Assembly: GCA_947179155.2 (NCBI GenBank)
Contig: OX359283.1
Location: 7,848,764-7,912,763 of the forward strand
Length of the DNA stretch: 64,000 nt
From: Hedera helix
Taxonomy: Eukaryota > Streptophyta > Magnoliopsida > Apiales > Araliaceae
Reading direction: 5' to 3'
Shown here in pieces: positions 23,513 through 34,268 of this stretch. A model generated the notes under the pieces. That model had not been told where the DNA came from and made no database searches. It saw only the letters and a program-made list of their open reading frames with translations. Numbering within the stretch: the first letter of the stretch is position 1; each line of letters begins with the position of its first letter. Position numbers and translations under genes: made by a program.

Positions 23513-24370
23513 ATGGCAGAGATCGGACAGTCGAGTCGCACTGCTGAGGAGGACTATATTGATATCCATATGGATACTGCACAGTCGCCGGTGGCTGCAC
23601 CTGTAGAGGAGCCAGAGTCAGATCCTGAGGAGGGGGATCATGTGGAGCCCGTCTGGGGCGGAGTCATGAGGCCTTACAGTGAGGATGAGGCCGAGTCAGA
23701 GGAGTCTGAGGAGGAGGAGTCAGCTGATGGCATGGGCACCACTGCCGCTGACATCATAGAGGGACTGACCGATAGGAACGAGGGGCTGGAGGCAAGGGTC
23801 CAGCATCTAGAGGAGCAGAATCTGACCCACCAGCACATGGAGGATCAGTATAGGGATGCGGCTTACCAGTTCTCTGGCGAGAACACAGAGCTGAAGGAGA
23901 TGATCGTAGGACTGGAGGATCAGGTACAGGAGTACGAGGATTCGGTGGAGCACTTTGCAGTGCTAACACATCAGCTGGTAGATCAGGACGTAGAGCTGCA
24001 GGCCAAATTGGCAGTGGCTGAGACTAGGTTGGCTGAGGCTGAGCTGAAGGTTCAGCAAGTACAGGCAGAGAAGGCCGCCATCCGTGCACACTGGCAGGAG
24101 GCGATAGAGGACCGTATGGAGATGGAGAGACAACGGGATGCCGCTTATGGTCAGATGATTGAGCTAGAGGAGGAGGTCCGCGAGAAGCGGGTGAGGACGG
24201 ATAGACTTAGCTACGTCTACCGATCTTCATATGGTAGGCTTCAGAGCAGGGTGCACTACTACCCAGCTGAGGAGGGCCAGTCTATGCACACTATCAGCAG
24301 GAGTGTGGTGATGGCCATCGGGGATGAGGAGTATGACGACGCGATCCGTAGGGGGATGCGCATTCAGTAG
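23513..24370 (+). CDS. ORF0: acidic coiled-coil protein upstream of gag (element 2)
   Basis: An intact 285-residue ORF in the same place as 8973-9713 of element 1. Residues 1-80 are strongly acidic (runs such as ESEESEEEE). About 85-235 form a long heptad-like region rich in Glu, Gln, Leu and Val with almost no Pro, a confident coiled-coil guess. The C terminus repeats element 1's signature: PAEEGQ, ISRSV, then DDAIRRGM. The coding DNA is visibly more GC-rich than the flanking AT-rich leader and spacer. The ATG directly follows an acceptor-like GATATAG. No known retrotransposon domain is recognisable. The two ORF0 proteins are strongly diverged outside the C-terminal signature, while their gag-pol remains very similar. 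Confidence 0.82.
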   Translation: MAEIGQSSRTAEEDYIDIHMDTAQSPVAAPVEEPESDPEEGDHVEPVWGGVMRPYSEDEAESEESEEEESADGMGTTAADIIEGLTDRNEGLEARVQHLEEQNLTHQHMEDQYRDAAYQFSGENTELKEMIVGLEDQVQEYEDSVEHFAVLTHQLVDQDVELQAKLAVAETRLAEAELKVQQVQAEKAAIRAHWQEAIEDRMEMERQRDAAYGQMIELEEEVREKRVRTDRLSYVYRSSYGRLQSRVHYYPAEEGQSMHTISRSVVMAIGDEEYDDAIRRGMRIQ

Positions 24371-24722
24371 TAGTAGTAGTTGTTTTCTAATTTTGTATGT
24401 AAATAGATGCAGTAAAACCCAACTTTTGTTTTATTAGAGGGTTAATATGTCACTAAATCCCAACTCTAGGAAGTTGTAGGATATGTCAGATCCCATCTTT
24501 TGTAGCTTCTCAGGGATAGAAGCATTTATAGCAGTATGTTGTCAATGTAAAGTGCTACGCACTACTGTTTTAGCATATGAATATAAATGCAGTCAAATTT
24601 ATGTTTATATGTGTGTTGAAATAATTATTTGTATTTTAGCTAAATATTGCCTAAGATACAAAGTAATGAGATGAAAAATATGAAATAAGTATAATAATGT
24701 AAATTTTTGTTTATAACAGAAA
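24371..24722. other. spacer between ORF0 and gag, element 2
   Basis: 352 bases with no domain-bearing ORF (a 63-codon ORF at 24483-24674 looks random). It ends in an acceptor-like TTGTTTATAACAG just before the gag ATG at 24723. Element 1's spacer (9714-9956) also ends in an acceptor-like TTTCAG. Confidence 0.5.
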
Positions 24723-27623
24723 ATGCCGCCACGTAGACAACCACCAAGGAACCAGGGGGTAGAAGAGTCAGTTAACAATGACTAGGGGGGACACAACGTA
24801 GACCCTATGCAAAACTTCGTCGACATGCTAGCTGAGGCAATGCAACACAGACACCCTGTTGTAGCAAATCCACCACCACCACCACCACCACCAACTCAGT
24901 TGGCAAATTTCAGAGATTTTAAAGCGGTGGGACCGCCAGAGTTTAGGGGAACGTCGGACCTGATAGAGGCCCAGTCTTGGATAAAGGAGATAGAGAAGGC
25001 GTTCGTTATCGCAAGAGTAGCTGAGGAGCAAAAGACAGTTTTTGCTACCTACATGATGAAGGGCGAAGCCAATTTCTGGTGGGAAGCCAATCAGAATAGG
25101 GCTGGGGATGGTGTGGTGCCCTGGACAAAATTTAAGGAAATATTCGACGAGAATTATTTCCCAAAAAGTATGAAAAGTAGGATGGAGGTAAGGTTTCTAG
25201 AACTGAAACAGGAGAACATGTCGGTACCGGAGTACGCGGCAAAATTTAATGAGCTGGTCAGGTTCGCTCCACATCAGGTAGACACGGAGGAACGCAAGGC
25301 CAGGAGGTTCGAGAATGGATTGAGACCTTGGATATTCAACAAGGTAGCAGTACTGCAGATTGACTCGTTCGCAACTTTGCTAGAGAAGTCAATCATTGCT
25401 GAAGGAGGAAGCGACGCATTAACCAAGTACAACCAGGAGAGAAACAAGAAGAAAAATGAAGGGGGAAGCAAGAACAGCAACAGTGGAGGCAATAATAACA
25501 ATAACAGCAATAAGCGTAAATGGGACAACAACAGTAACGACAAGAGCTCGGGGAATCAACAAGGAAGTGTTCAGAAAAAGCCAGCATGCAATATATGTGG
25601 GAAGAACCACTTCGGGGAGTGCAGGAAAGGGAAGAATACATGCTACAATTGTGGTCAGGTGGGACATATTTCTCCAAATTGTCCCCTCCCAAATAAAGTG
25701 AGATGCTTTTCTTGCGGAGCATCTGACCACCTGATAAAGGATTGCCCTAAGAAGAAGAATGACGGGGGTAGCGGCTACAAGGGCAATAACAACAAATTGG
25801 CTATCGGGGGACCGGTACCACAGAACAAGCCGACAGCCCGGACTTTCAATATGACGGTACAGGATGTCGTGGGGTCAAAAGACGTGGTGTCAGGTATTAT
25901 TCCGATCAATAATATAAATGCATATGTATTGTTTGATTCGGGTGCTACCTGTTCATTTGTGTCTGATGATTTCGCTAGACGATTAGAGTTGCCTAGGGAC
26001 AAACTAGAAAACTCAATGAACATAGAAGTTGCTAATAAAGAGGTGATTCCGGTAGAGTACATACATAGAAATTGTTGTGCTGAAATCAGGGGTCAGAAAT
26101 TAAATGTGAATCTAATTCCAATACGTCTGGGGGAATTTGATGTAATACTTGGGATGGATTGGTTGTTTAACCACGGGGCGATAATTGATTGTCAGAAGAA
26201 GTGCATACACCTTAAGACACCAAATAAGTCTAAGGTTGTATTTTATGGCAGCAAGTCGTCAAGACAGTCTTCTTGTCTGACGATGATGCAAGCCAAGAAA
26301 TTATTGAAGAAAGGTTGTGTAGGGTATTTGGCTCATGTGGTTGACACACAAGTGGTGAGTCCCGAGATGGAGCAAATACCAGTAGTTAGGGAATTTATGG
26401 ATGTTTTTCCAGATGTACTGCCGGGCTTACCGCCGGACAGAGAGATAGAATTTGTGATTGATTTAGTACTGGGGACAGCACCGATATCGAAAGCACCATA
26501 TAGGATGGCTCCGGTAGAACTGAAGGAATTGATGGTGCAATTGCAGGAGTTGTTAGATAATAAGTACATTCAGCCAAGTGTTTCTCCATGGGGAGCACCG
26601 GTGCTGTTTGTAAAGAAGAAGGATGGATCGATGAGATTGTGTATGGATTATAGAGAGCTGAATAAGGTGACAATTAAGAACAAGTACCCGTTACCACGAA
26701 TTGACGATCTTTTCGATCAATTGAAAGGGGCGAAGTACTTTTCAAAGATTGACTTAAGGACTGGTTATCATCAGTTGAAAGTCAGGAAGGAGGATGTACC
26801 CAAGACGGCATTCAGAACTCGATATGGGCATTATGAGTTTCTGGTGATGTCGTTTGGACTAATGAATGCACCAGCCGCATTTATGGACATGATGAACAGA
26901 ATATTCAAGCAATACTTGGATAAATTTGTAGTCGTGTTCATTGACGATATTTTGGTGTATTCCAAAACGGAGGAAGAGCATGCTGAACACCTAAGATTGG
27001 TGTTGGAGATTTTACGGAAGGAGCGGTTGTACGCTAAGTTTTCAAAGTGTGAATTCTGGTTGGAGAGAGTTCAATTTTTAGGTCATGTTATTGACAAGGA
27101 GGGAGTTTCGGTTGATCCGGCAAAGGTTGAATCGGTAATGAATTGGGAACAACCAAGGACGCCGACAGAAGTAAGAAGTTTCTTAGGGCTAGCGGGTTAC
27201 TATCGGAGATTCATTCAAGATTTCTCAAAGATAGCAACACCGTTGACCAACTTAACAAGAAAGACGGTAAAATACGTGCGGACGGAGAAGTGTGAGGAAA
27301 GTTTTCAGGAGTTAAAGAAAAGACTTAGTGAAGCACCTGTATTGACCTTGCCAGACGATACAGGAGGTTTTACGGTCTACAGTGATGCATTGCACAAGGG
27401 GCTTGGCTGTGTGCTTATGCAAAATGGCAAAGTCGTTGCGTATGCGTCCAGACAATTAAAAGATTATGAGAAGGGATATCCTACCCACGACTTGGAGCTG
27501 GCAGCGGTAGTGTTTGCCCTTAAAATTTGGAGACATTATCTGTACGGAGAAAAATGTGAGATATTCACAGACCATAAGAGTCTGAAGTATATCTTCACAC
27601 AGAAGGAGCTGAATATGAGGTAA
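24723..27623 (+). pseudogene. gag-pol: Gag, protease, reverse transcriptase and part of RNase H, element 2
   Basis: One frame. The likely start is ATG 24723 (MPPRRQ, matching element 1), but TAG at 24783-24785 interrupts after 20 codons; the next in-frame ATG, 24807, opens 938 codons. In order: a proline run, the gag capsid-like domain, an Asn/Ser/Lys-rich linker, zinc knuckles CYNCGQVGHISPNC and CFSCGASDHLIKDC, protease DSGATCSFVS and ILGMDWL, and reverse transcriptase with KIDLRTGYHQ, MSFGLMNAPAAF and FIDDILVYS. RNase H runs to TDHKSLKYIF. TAA at 27621-27623 replaces a Gln codon (CAA in element 1). Unlike element 1, gag and pol form one continuous frame, which is probably the ancestral layout. 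Confidence 0.92.
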
Positions 27624-29261
27624 CGGAGATGGTTGGAATTGATCAAAGATTATGATTGTGAAATTCTATATCATCCCGGCAAGGCCAACGTAGTAGCGGA
27701 TGCTCTGAGTAGAAAGAGCAGGGAGAAATTGTTCATATTGACAGATCAAGAACAACTGGTTCAAGAGATGGCTCGAATGGAGTTGGAAGTGAGAAGTCCA
27801 AATGAGTCAATAGAAGTCGAGGCGAGCCCAACCTTGTTAGATAGGGTGAAAGAGGCTCAAGACAAAGATGAGGAATGTGACAGAATCCGGAAGAGGATGA
27901 CCGATGGAGAAGAGGTCAAGTTTAAAATTGATGGCATGGGATTGCTGAGATTTGAAAATCGGGTTTGGGTACCGCTAGTGCCTGGATTACGAGAGGAAAT
28001 TTTGCAAGAGGCCCACAGTACGAGATACTCGATACATCCGGGGAGTACGAAGATGTATCAAGATCTACGTCAGCATTTTTGGTGGCCGAATTTAAAGAGG
28101 GAGGTTGCAGAATGTGTCAGCCGATGCCTAACTTGTCAAAGGGTAAAGGCCGAACATCAGAGACCAAGTGGATTGTTACAGTCGTTAGAAATTCCTGAGT
28201 AGAAATGGGAGCATATCACAATGGATTTTGTGGTAGGACTTCCAGCAACACAGAAGGGATATGACGCAATTTGGGTGATTGTGGATCGGCTAACAAAGTC
28301 AGCGCACTTTTTGCCGATCAATATTAGGTTCAGTTTGGATCAGTTGTCCAAATTGTACATCAAAGAGATAGTTTCAATACATGGGGTGCCGGTATCGATT
28401 GTGTCAGACAGATATCCGCGCTTTACGTCAAAATTTTGGAGAAGTCTTCAGGAGAGATTGGGGACACAGTTGAGAATGAGTACAGCGTATCATCCGCAGA
28501 CTGATGGGCAAAGTGAGAGAACAATTCAGACATTGGAAGATATGCTCAGGGCCTGCGTGATGGATTTCAAGGGCAGTTGGGAAATCCATCTACCACTAGT
28601 TGAGTTTGCATATAACAACAGTTATCATGCGAGCATAGGTATGCCGCCTTACGAAGCTTTATATGGCAGAAAGTGCAGAACACCTCTATGTTGGGATGAG
28701 GTAGGAGAACGCCGATTGTTGGGGCCATAATTGGTTCAACAGACGGTAGAAATTATCAAGGTAATAAGAGCTCGGCTAGTAGCAGCTCAAGACCGTCAAA
28801 AGAAATACGCCGATTTACATCGACAGAAACGAGACTTCGAAGTGGGGAGTTTTGTGTTCATTAAGGTATCTCCCTGGAAAGGGAAGATCAGGTTTGGAAA
28901 GAAGGGGAAACTGAGTCCAAGGTTCATAGGACCGTTCGAAATATTGAGGAGAGTGGGTGAAGTAGCATACGAGGTAGCTTTACCTCTTGAATTGGAACAT
29001 ATTCACAATGTGTTTCACGTGTCAGTATTGCGGCCATACAAACCAGACTACAAGCACGTTATATCCTATGAACCAATTCAAGTCGGGAAGGATTTATCAT
29101 ATGAAGAAGTTCCTGTTCAGATGCTCGATAGGAAGGAACAGAAACTGAGAAATAAGATAATTCATTCTGTCAAAGTACTTTGGAGGAATCACACCATTAA
29201 AGAAGCTACGTGGGAATTAGAGGAGGAAATGAGGGCAAATTACCCGTTTTTATTTGAGTAA
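27624..29261 (+). pseudogene. pol: RNase H end, integrase and chromodomain, element 2 (two more stops)
   Basis: Same frame as 24723-27623. The integrase zinc-binding region (HSTRYSIHPG...CLTCQ) ends at TAG 28200-28202, where element 1 has Trp. The core has MDFVVGLP with the first Asp intact, SDRYPRF, and DGQSERTIQ with the catalytic Glu. TAA at 28728-28730 replaces a Glu codon. After it come the HNVFHVSVLRPY block and a C-terminal chromodomain (VKVLWRNHTIKEATWELE) ending at 29261. No indel is needed to align with element 1 here; the damage is point mutations only, so mobilisation would need proteins from another copy. Confidence 0.92.
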
Positions 29262-29296
29262 CCTTATTTTTACAATTCCGAGGACGGAATTTTTAT

Positions 29297-29309
29297 AAGG
29301 AGAGGAGAA
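29297..29309 (+). promoter_or_regulatory. polypurine tract, element 2
   Basis: AAGGAGAGGAGAA directly before the 3' LTR start at 29310. Confidence 0.9.
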
Positions 29310-32300
29310 TGTAATGTCCTAGAATTTTCACATCTTTATTAATTAAATTATTAATTTAATTTCCAACGAGTTAATTTTACGAGATTATTTAAATCTTTTT
29401 ATGTGATTAATTAATTATGTGATTAAATAATTATGTAATTAATTACTAAAATTAATTAAAGGGGGTCACTAATATGTTATTAAATTAGTGAACAAACCCT
29501 AAAGTTTTAATATCAAAATAATTGATAAGTTTCCTATTAATTAAATATTTAATTAAATTGAATATAATGAGTGAATTAAATATAATAAATTAATTAATAT
29601 GATTATTAATTAATGTAAATAATGTGAAATATTAATAATAATATTTATTAGTCCATTTTGTAATTTAATACTTATGGGTTAGAATATTTAATTATTTATT
29701 CAATCTAATTATTTATTTAATCATGGATTGAATAATTAATGTGTAAATTATTAAATTAGCCCAACATGGGTCAATTAGTAGCCCAAGTGAGGAATAATAA
29801 AATTTGACAATTTAGTAGCCCAAACAATTTAATAGAAGCCCAATTGGTATTTTAAATTAAAGCCCAATGATTGGCCCACTTGGAAAATACTTAATTTAAC
29901 TATTATTATTTAAAAAAATGGAAAGTGACAATAAAATTGGGACATTATGAAGTCCATCAGCCGACCATTGCTAGGAATGAGAGAGAAAATTGATTTTTGT
30001 TTTATTTTATTTTATTTTCCATTTATTTAATTAAGGATTTCTTGTTTGATTTTTAAAGTACATAGACACCATGCTTCTTTTCACCTAATGTGGCTAACTT
30101 GTGTAAGTATCCAATAGGTGCATGATGGGCTAAAATTATTAGATATATTATGTATCTATCAAAATTGCAAGTATACTTACAATTTTGGAGCTTAAGTGAG
30201 TCATTTCTTCTTCTTCCATTTTTCAAGCTAGAGAGCATTTGAGAGTGTAGAAAAATTATAGTTGAGAGCAAAAATACCAAGAGAAGGAGTTCTTGGTTCA
30301 TGCCTTCAAACCTCATCACCTACTTTGGAAGAAAAAGAAAGATAGTCATTAAATCAAGGTAATGGTTATTCTAAATCTAAGTTTTATTTTTAAATTAAAT
30401 AAATCATCATGTTAGTATAAACATGTTAATATAGTTATTAATGTGTAGTTGTAATATTTATGTCATGCTTGAGTTTAATATGTTTGGTTTGTATTTTGGT
30501 ATATTTTATATGCTAAAATATGTATTTAGTAGTGTGTAAACAAGTTTTGAAATATATTACCAAAAATATTTTTGTAAAACTTAGGTTTGATGTTCTAATA
30601 TTATAGAACATTAAATCATGAGAAAAACAAAGTTTGAATCACTTAAAATTGAGTTATACACAAAAAGTTATGATTTGTGGTAGTTTATGTGATGTAAAAA
30701 TTTTTATAAAAAAATAATGATATTAAATCATGAAAAATTAATTTTTCATGTTATAAATTAATATAAGGTGATTGGTAATTTTTTTGGATTTTTATTGAGG
30801 ATTTAAAGCTTACTTGATGGTATATTTTTATTTAAAATGGGTATTGCCGGACACTGTTCACATTCTGCTTGGAAGAAAAAATTTAACACTGGCCGCGCAA
30901 TGCGCGAGGCACTGTTCACCCAACGACGCGGAGCCAAACGACGTCGTTTGGCGTCGGCAAAAAATTTCTCCGCGCGTTATGCGCGGAAGCCATTTCCGGC
31001 CTGCCAAAAACGGCGCCGTTTTGGTCCGAAAATATTATAACGCGCGCCATGCGCGGTAGTTATTTTTCCGGCGAAATTACAAGTTTGCCCCTCCGTGTTT
31101 TTCTTGGCAGAATCACCATTCTGCCCTCGGTTCAGTTTTCGAATTATTTACGGAAATGCCATTCGGATTAAATTTAAATAATTTAAATATTTAAAAACTA
31201 ATTTAAAATTATAACAAAAATAATAATAATTCAAAAATAATATTGGGGAGGATGTTTTTCATTAAGTTTAATATTTAAATATTTTAAATATTAATCTAGT
31301 TAGCTAAACCATGGTTAAGTTAAATAAATTTATTATTTATTTATTATTTTAAATGTTAATAATAAATAAAGATGATAAATTAGCAATTATTATTTAATGC
31401 CTATTAAATAATATTTAAAGAGAGATAAAATTTATAAATTAATTATTTATTATTTAAATATTATTAAATAATAAATAAGGATAATTAAGTAATTAATTAT
31501 TATTTAATTAACATTAAATAACGATTAATGGAAATTAAGTTGTTAGAGTAATAATTTATTATTTAATTAAAATAATAGATAAGAATGATTTGATTATTAT
31601 TTAACCTTAAATAATAATTAAAATTAATTAAATAATTAATTATTATTTAATTGACATTAAATAATAATTAAAGAGGATTAAGATTAGTAAACTATTATTT
31701 AATTTCCTTAATTAAATAATAAGTAAGGTTAATTACTTGGTTAATTATTGGTTGATTAACATTAAATTAAAGAAGGTTAAAACTAAGTTAATAATTATTT
31801 ATTATTTAATTATAATTAAATAATAAGTAAGTACAATTAGTTATTATTTATTTTAAATAATAACTAGAGTTAATTAATTAATTTCTATTTAATCAATATT
31901 AAATAGTAATTAAAAAGAGATTGAGTTAATAAAATAAATTGAATTTAATTAAACAATTATAATAAGTTGTTTAAAGGTTTAATAAGTGTCCAACACTTAA
32001 GAAAAATATTTTCTAACTTATTAAATTATTAACCTAATATGATTGAGGGTCTATAAGGTTAATAATATTGTTTTGACTAATGTAATTTATGTGTTAGTAC
32101 TTATGTGGTAAATAAGTTCGTTATTAAGCGTATAGTTATGCAAATACGTCGTACTAATTATTAGACCGACTTTATTAATGTTAGGTCTTTCAAAGCAAGT
32201 TAGTTAAAGCTAGACAATTATTGTAGCTGAGCAAACAGGCAAGTTCTCTAACCCTACTCAATTATTATCATTGAACAAGTTTCCATACTTGTATTTATTG

Positions 32301-33201
32301 TTAAAGCTTGAAGTGGTTTAATTATTTAAAATTATTCCACATCCATATTGTTTATACAATCGCACTTAGTGCATTTGAAGCTTGTTAGTTCTTGATTCAT
32401 GAACTGTATTAAAAATGTCAGAAGCTAATAGTTCAGCTAGACATTGCGTTTCTAAATTCAATAACTTGAATACTTTTAAAAGCTTATCCAAACCATTGTT
32501 GGGTGCGGATTTCTTATATTAAGTCTGAGAATTGAACAACCCTAAATTAGGGGATTTTGTGTCGGAAAACCGACTTTGGCGCCAGTGACTAAATGTAATG
32601 CATATACATCGGGTTGAATAGGCTGATCCCCTTGAAAACCAAACAACTCAAAGGGTCAGAGGAAACTCTATTATACCCTAGTTAGTTCAGGGTCCTTAGT
32701 GACCACTCAGCATTTTAAGATTCAAATATTCTGTTTATTAAAATTTGAATCCTGTTTCATTCACAATTGTTATATCTATTGTTGAATCATTGATGATATT
32801 TCTCATTCATTCATGATATAATAAATCTATATGATTGTTCTAAACTTGCTGAGCAAACTAGTTGCTCATTCTTGCTATATCATGAACCATTTTTTTCAGA
32901 TAATCCTGATTGCTCAAAGAAGGATAAGGGAAAAGGAAAAGCCAGAGCTTAAGTTAGCTTATGCATGCTAATTAGATCTTTAATTATGTATTTACGGTTG
33001 TTAAACTTTTTTGTAATTCCTTGTGATAGGAACTGTTATTATGTTAAGGTTGATAGACCCTGGTATTGTAACATTTTCAAGGGAACCAATATGTATTATT
33101 CCGCGATATTTAAATGTAATGTATGTATTTAATTGTTAGTAATGTGTTGAATAGTGAGAACCAAACTCGAGGTTATGGAACCCGGATTTGGGGCCGTCAC
33201 A
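29310..33201 (+). mobile_element. 3' LTR of element 2
   Basis: A direct copy of 19389-23269 with few substitutions and a roughly 12-base insertion near 31190-31201. It ends GGGGCCGTCACA, followed by AATTA. Confidence 0.95.
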
Positions 33202-33609
33202 AATTATATAATCACTTTTATATAATTTATATAATTATTATTTCCTTACTATTTACATTAACTTTTCTTATATAAATTATATAATTTATTATTATATAAT
33301 TTATATAATTACTTTCTCCTTATTAATAATTTTCATTTTACACAAAGTACAATTTATAAAAAATTTCTTCCATCCTTATTCAATTAAATCCTCTAGTATA
33401 AATTATATAATTATTCTTATATAATTGTATAATTACATTTCTCCTTAATTAGTTTCTAAACTTTCTCCATAATTATTGATTAAATGTAAAATCAATAATT
33501 ACAATTTTACTAACTCCCTCATTAACTTTTTATTAATTTTTGGAATAATTTAATTATTAATCCCTTAATTTTCATAATTAATGGAATTTATAATTATAAC
33601 AATTAAACA

Positions 33610-33647
<38 letters not shown>

Positions 33648-34007
33648 CAAATGTATATATATACATATCTAATTCATATATCTCACATTACCACATAACA
33701 CAATTTAAATAATAATTTTTGCACCTCCACAACAATATTATTGTACAATTTTATCGTACCATTACATGTAATTTCTCTTATCCTTAATAAATTGTTTTTA
33801 AACAATTTATTTACTTTTCAATTATTTTAATTCAATACCAATTATCACCATCTCTGTATAGATTTAATTTATCAATAAAATCTCATTACACACTTTAAAT
33901 TACATAAAATATATCAATCATAAGTAATTTAAATAACATTAACAATTTTGTTATTTAAATTCTTATTTAATATTATTAAAGTGATCCCGAAAATTCGGGT
34001 CCTCACA
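33202..34007 (-). mobile_element. outer solo LTR, segment C (5' start of the LTR)
   Basis: The last part of the interrupted LTR; 33202-33206 is the duplicated AATTA. On the minus strand the LTR begins TGTGAGGACCCGAATTTTCG (complement of 33988-34007), a typical chromovirus LTR start. TATAT follows at 34008-34012. With the two younger elements and duplicated targets removed, segments A, B and C add up to about 3.54 kb, within the size range of its relatives. A single LTR with target duplications means the internal part was lost by LTR-LTR recombination. Confidence 0.85.
33611..33658. repeat. (CA)n(TA)n microsatellite
   Basis: A CA run followed by a TA run inside segment C. Confidence 0.85.
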
Positions 34008-34089
34008 TATATGTTACTAAAATATAGTGAAACAATGTTGTAATATTACTAAAAATATATAATTTTAAAAATAATTTTTTTTTGTACAA

Positions 34090-34268
34090 AAGAAATATTA
34101 AAAAATACTTTCAAACCGGTTCAACTAACCGATTTTATCGGTTGAACCATCGATCGAATCAGTGGTCAATTGATTTTTGACCAAATTAGTTTAACCGATC
34201 CAAATTGGACCGAAAAGTGAACCGGGTCCAAGTTCAATCGGTTGGTCTGAGCCGGGTTTCAAAACATT
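34090..34268. mobile_element. MITE fragment, CCGGTT-rich family (copy 1, truncated)
   Basis: Contains multiple AACCGGTT/AACCGATT-type motifs and ends GCCGGGTTTCAAAACATTG. This is the same terminus as the copy ending at 55473, and it resembles the end near 49202. The left terminus is missing; AT-rich sequence at 34013-34089 resembles the AT-rich core of the 55044-55473 copy. Confidence 0.6.

Larger units (their letters stand above)
19389..33201 (+). mobile_element. full-length Tekay/Del-like chromovirus, element 2
   Basis: A 13,813-bp element with direct LTRs of 3881 and 3892 bp, TG...CA ends, and an exact 5-bp duplication AATTA (19384-19388 and 33202-33206). It has the same internal plan as element 1, but its LTR sequence clearly differs, so it is a separate family of the same lineage. 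The LTRs are nearly identical; the main length difference is about 12 extra bases near 31190-31201, so insertion is recent. Gag-pol stays in one frame but has four in-frame stops (24783, 27621, 28200, 28728). Confidence 0.95.

Noticed and set aside
25274..25730. Long minus-strand ORFs rich in Leu, Ser and Cys
   Set aside because: They are shadows of the Asn/Lys-rich linker and zinc knuckles of gag on the + strand.
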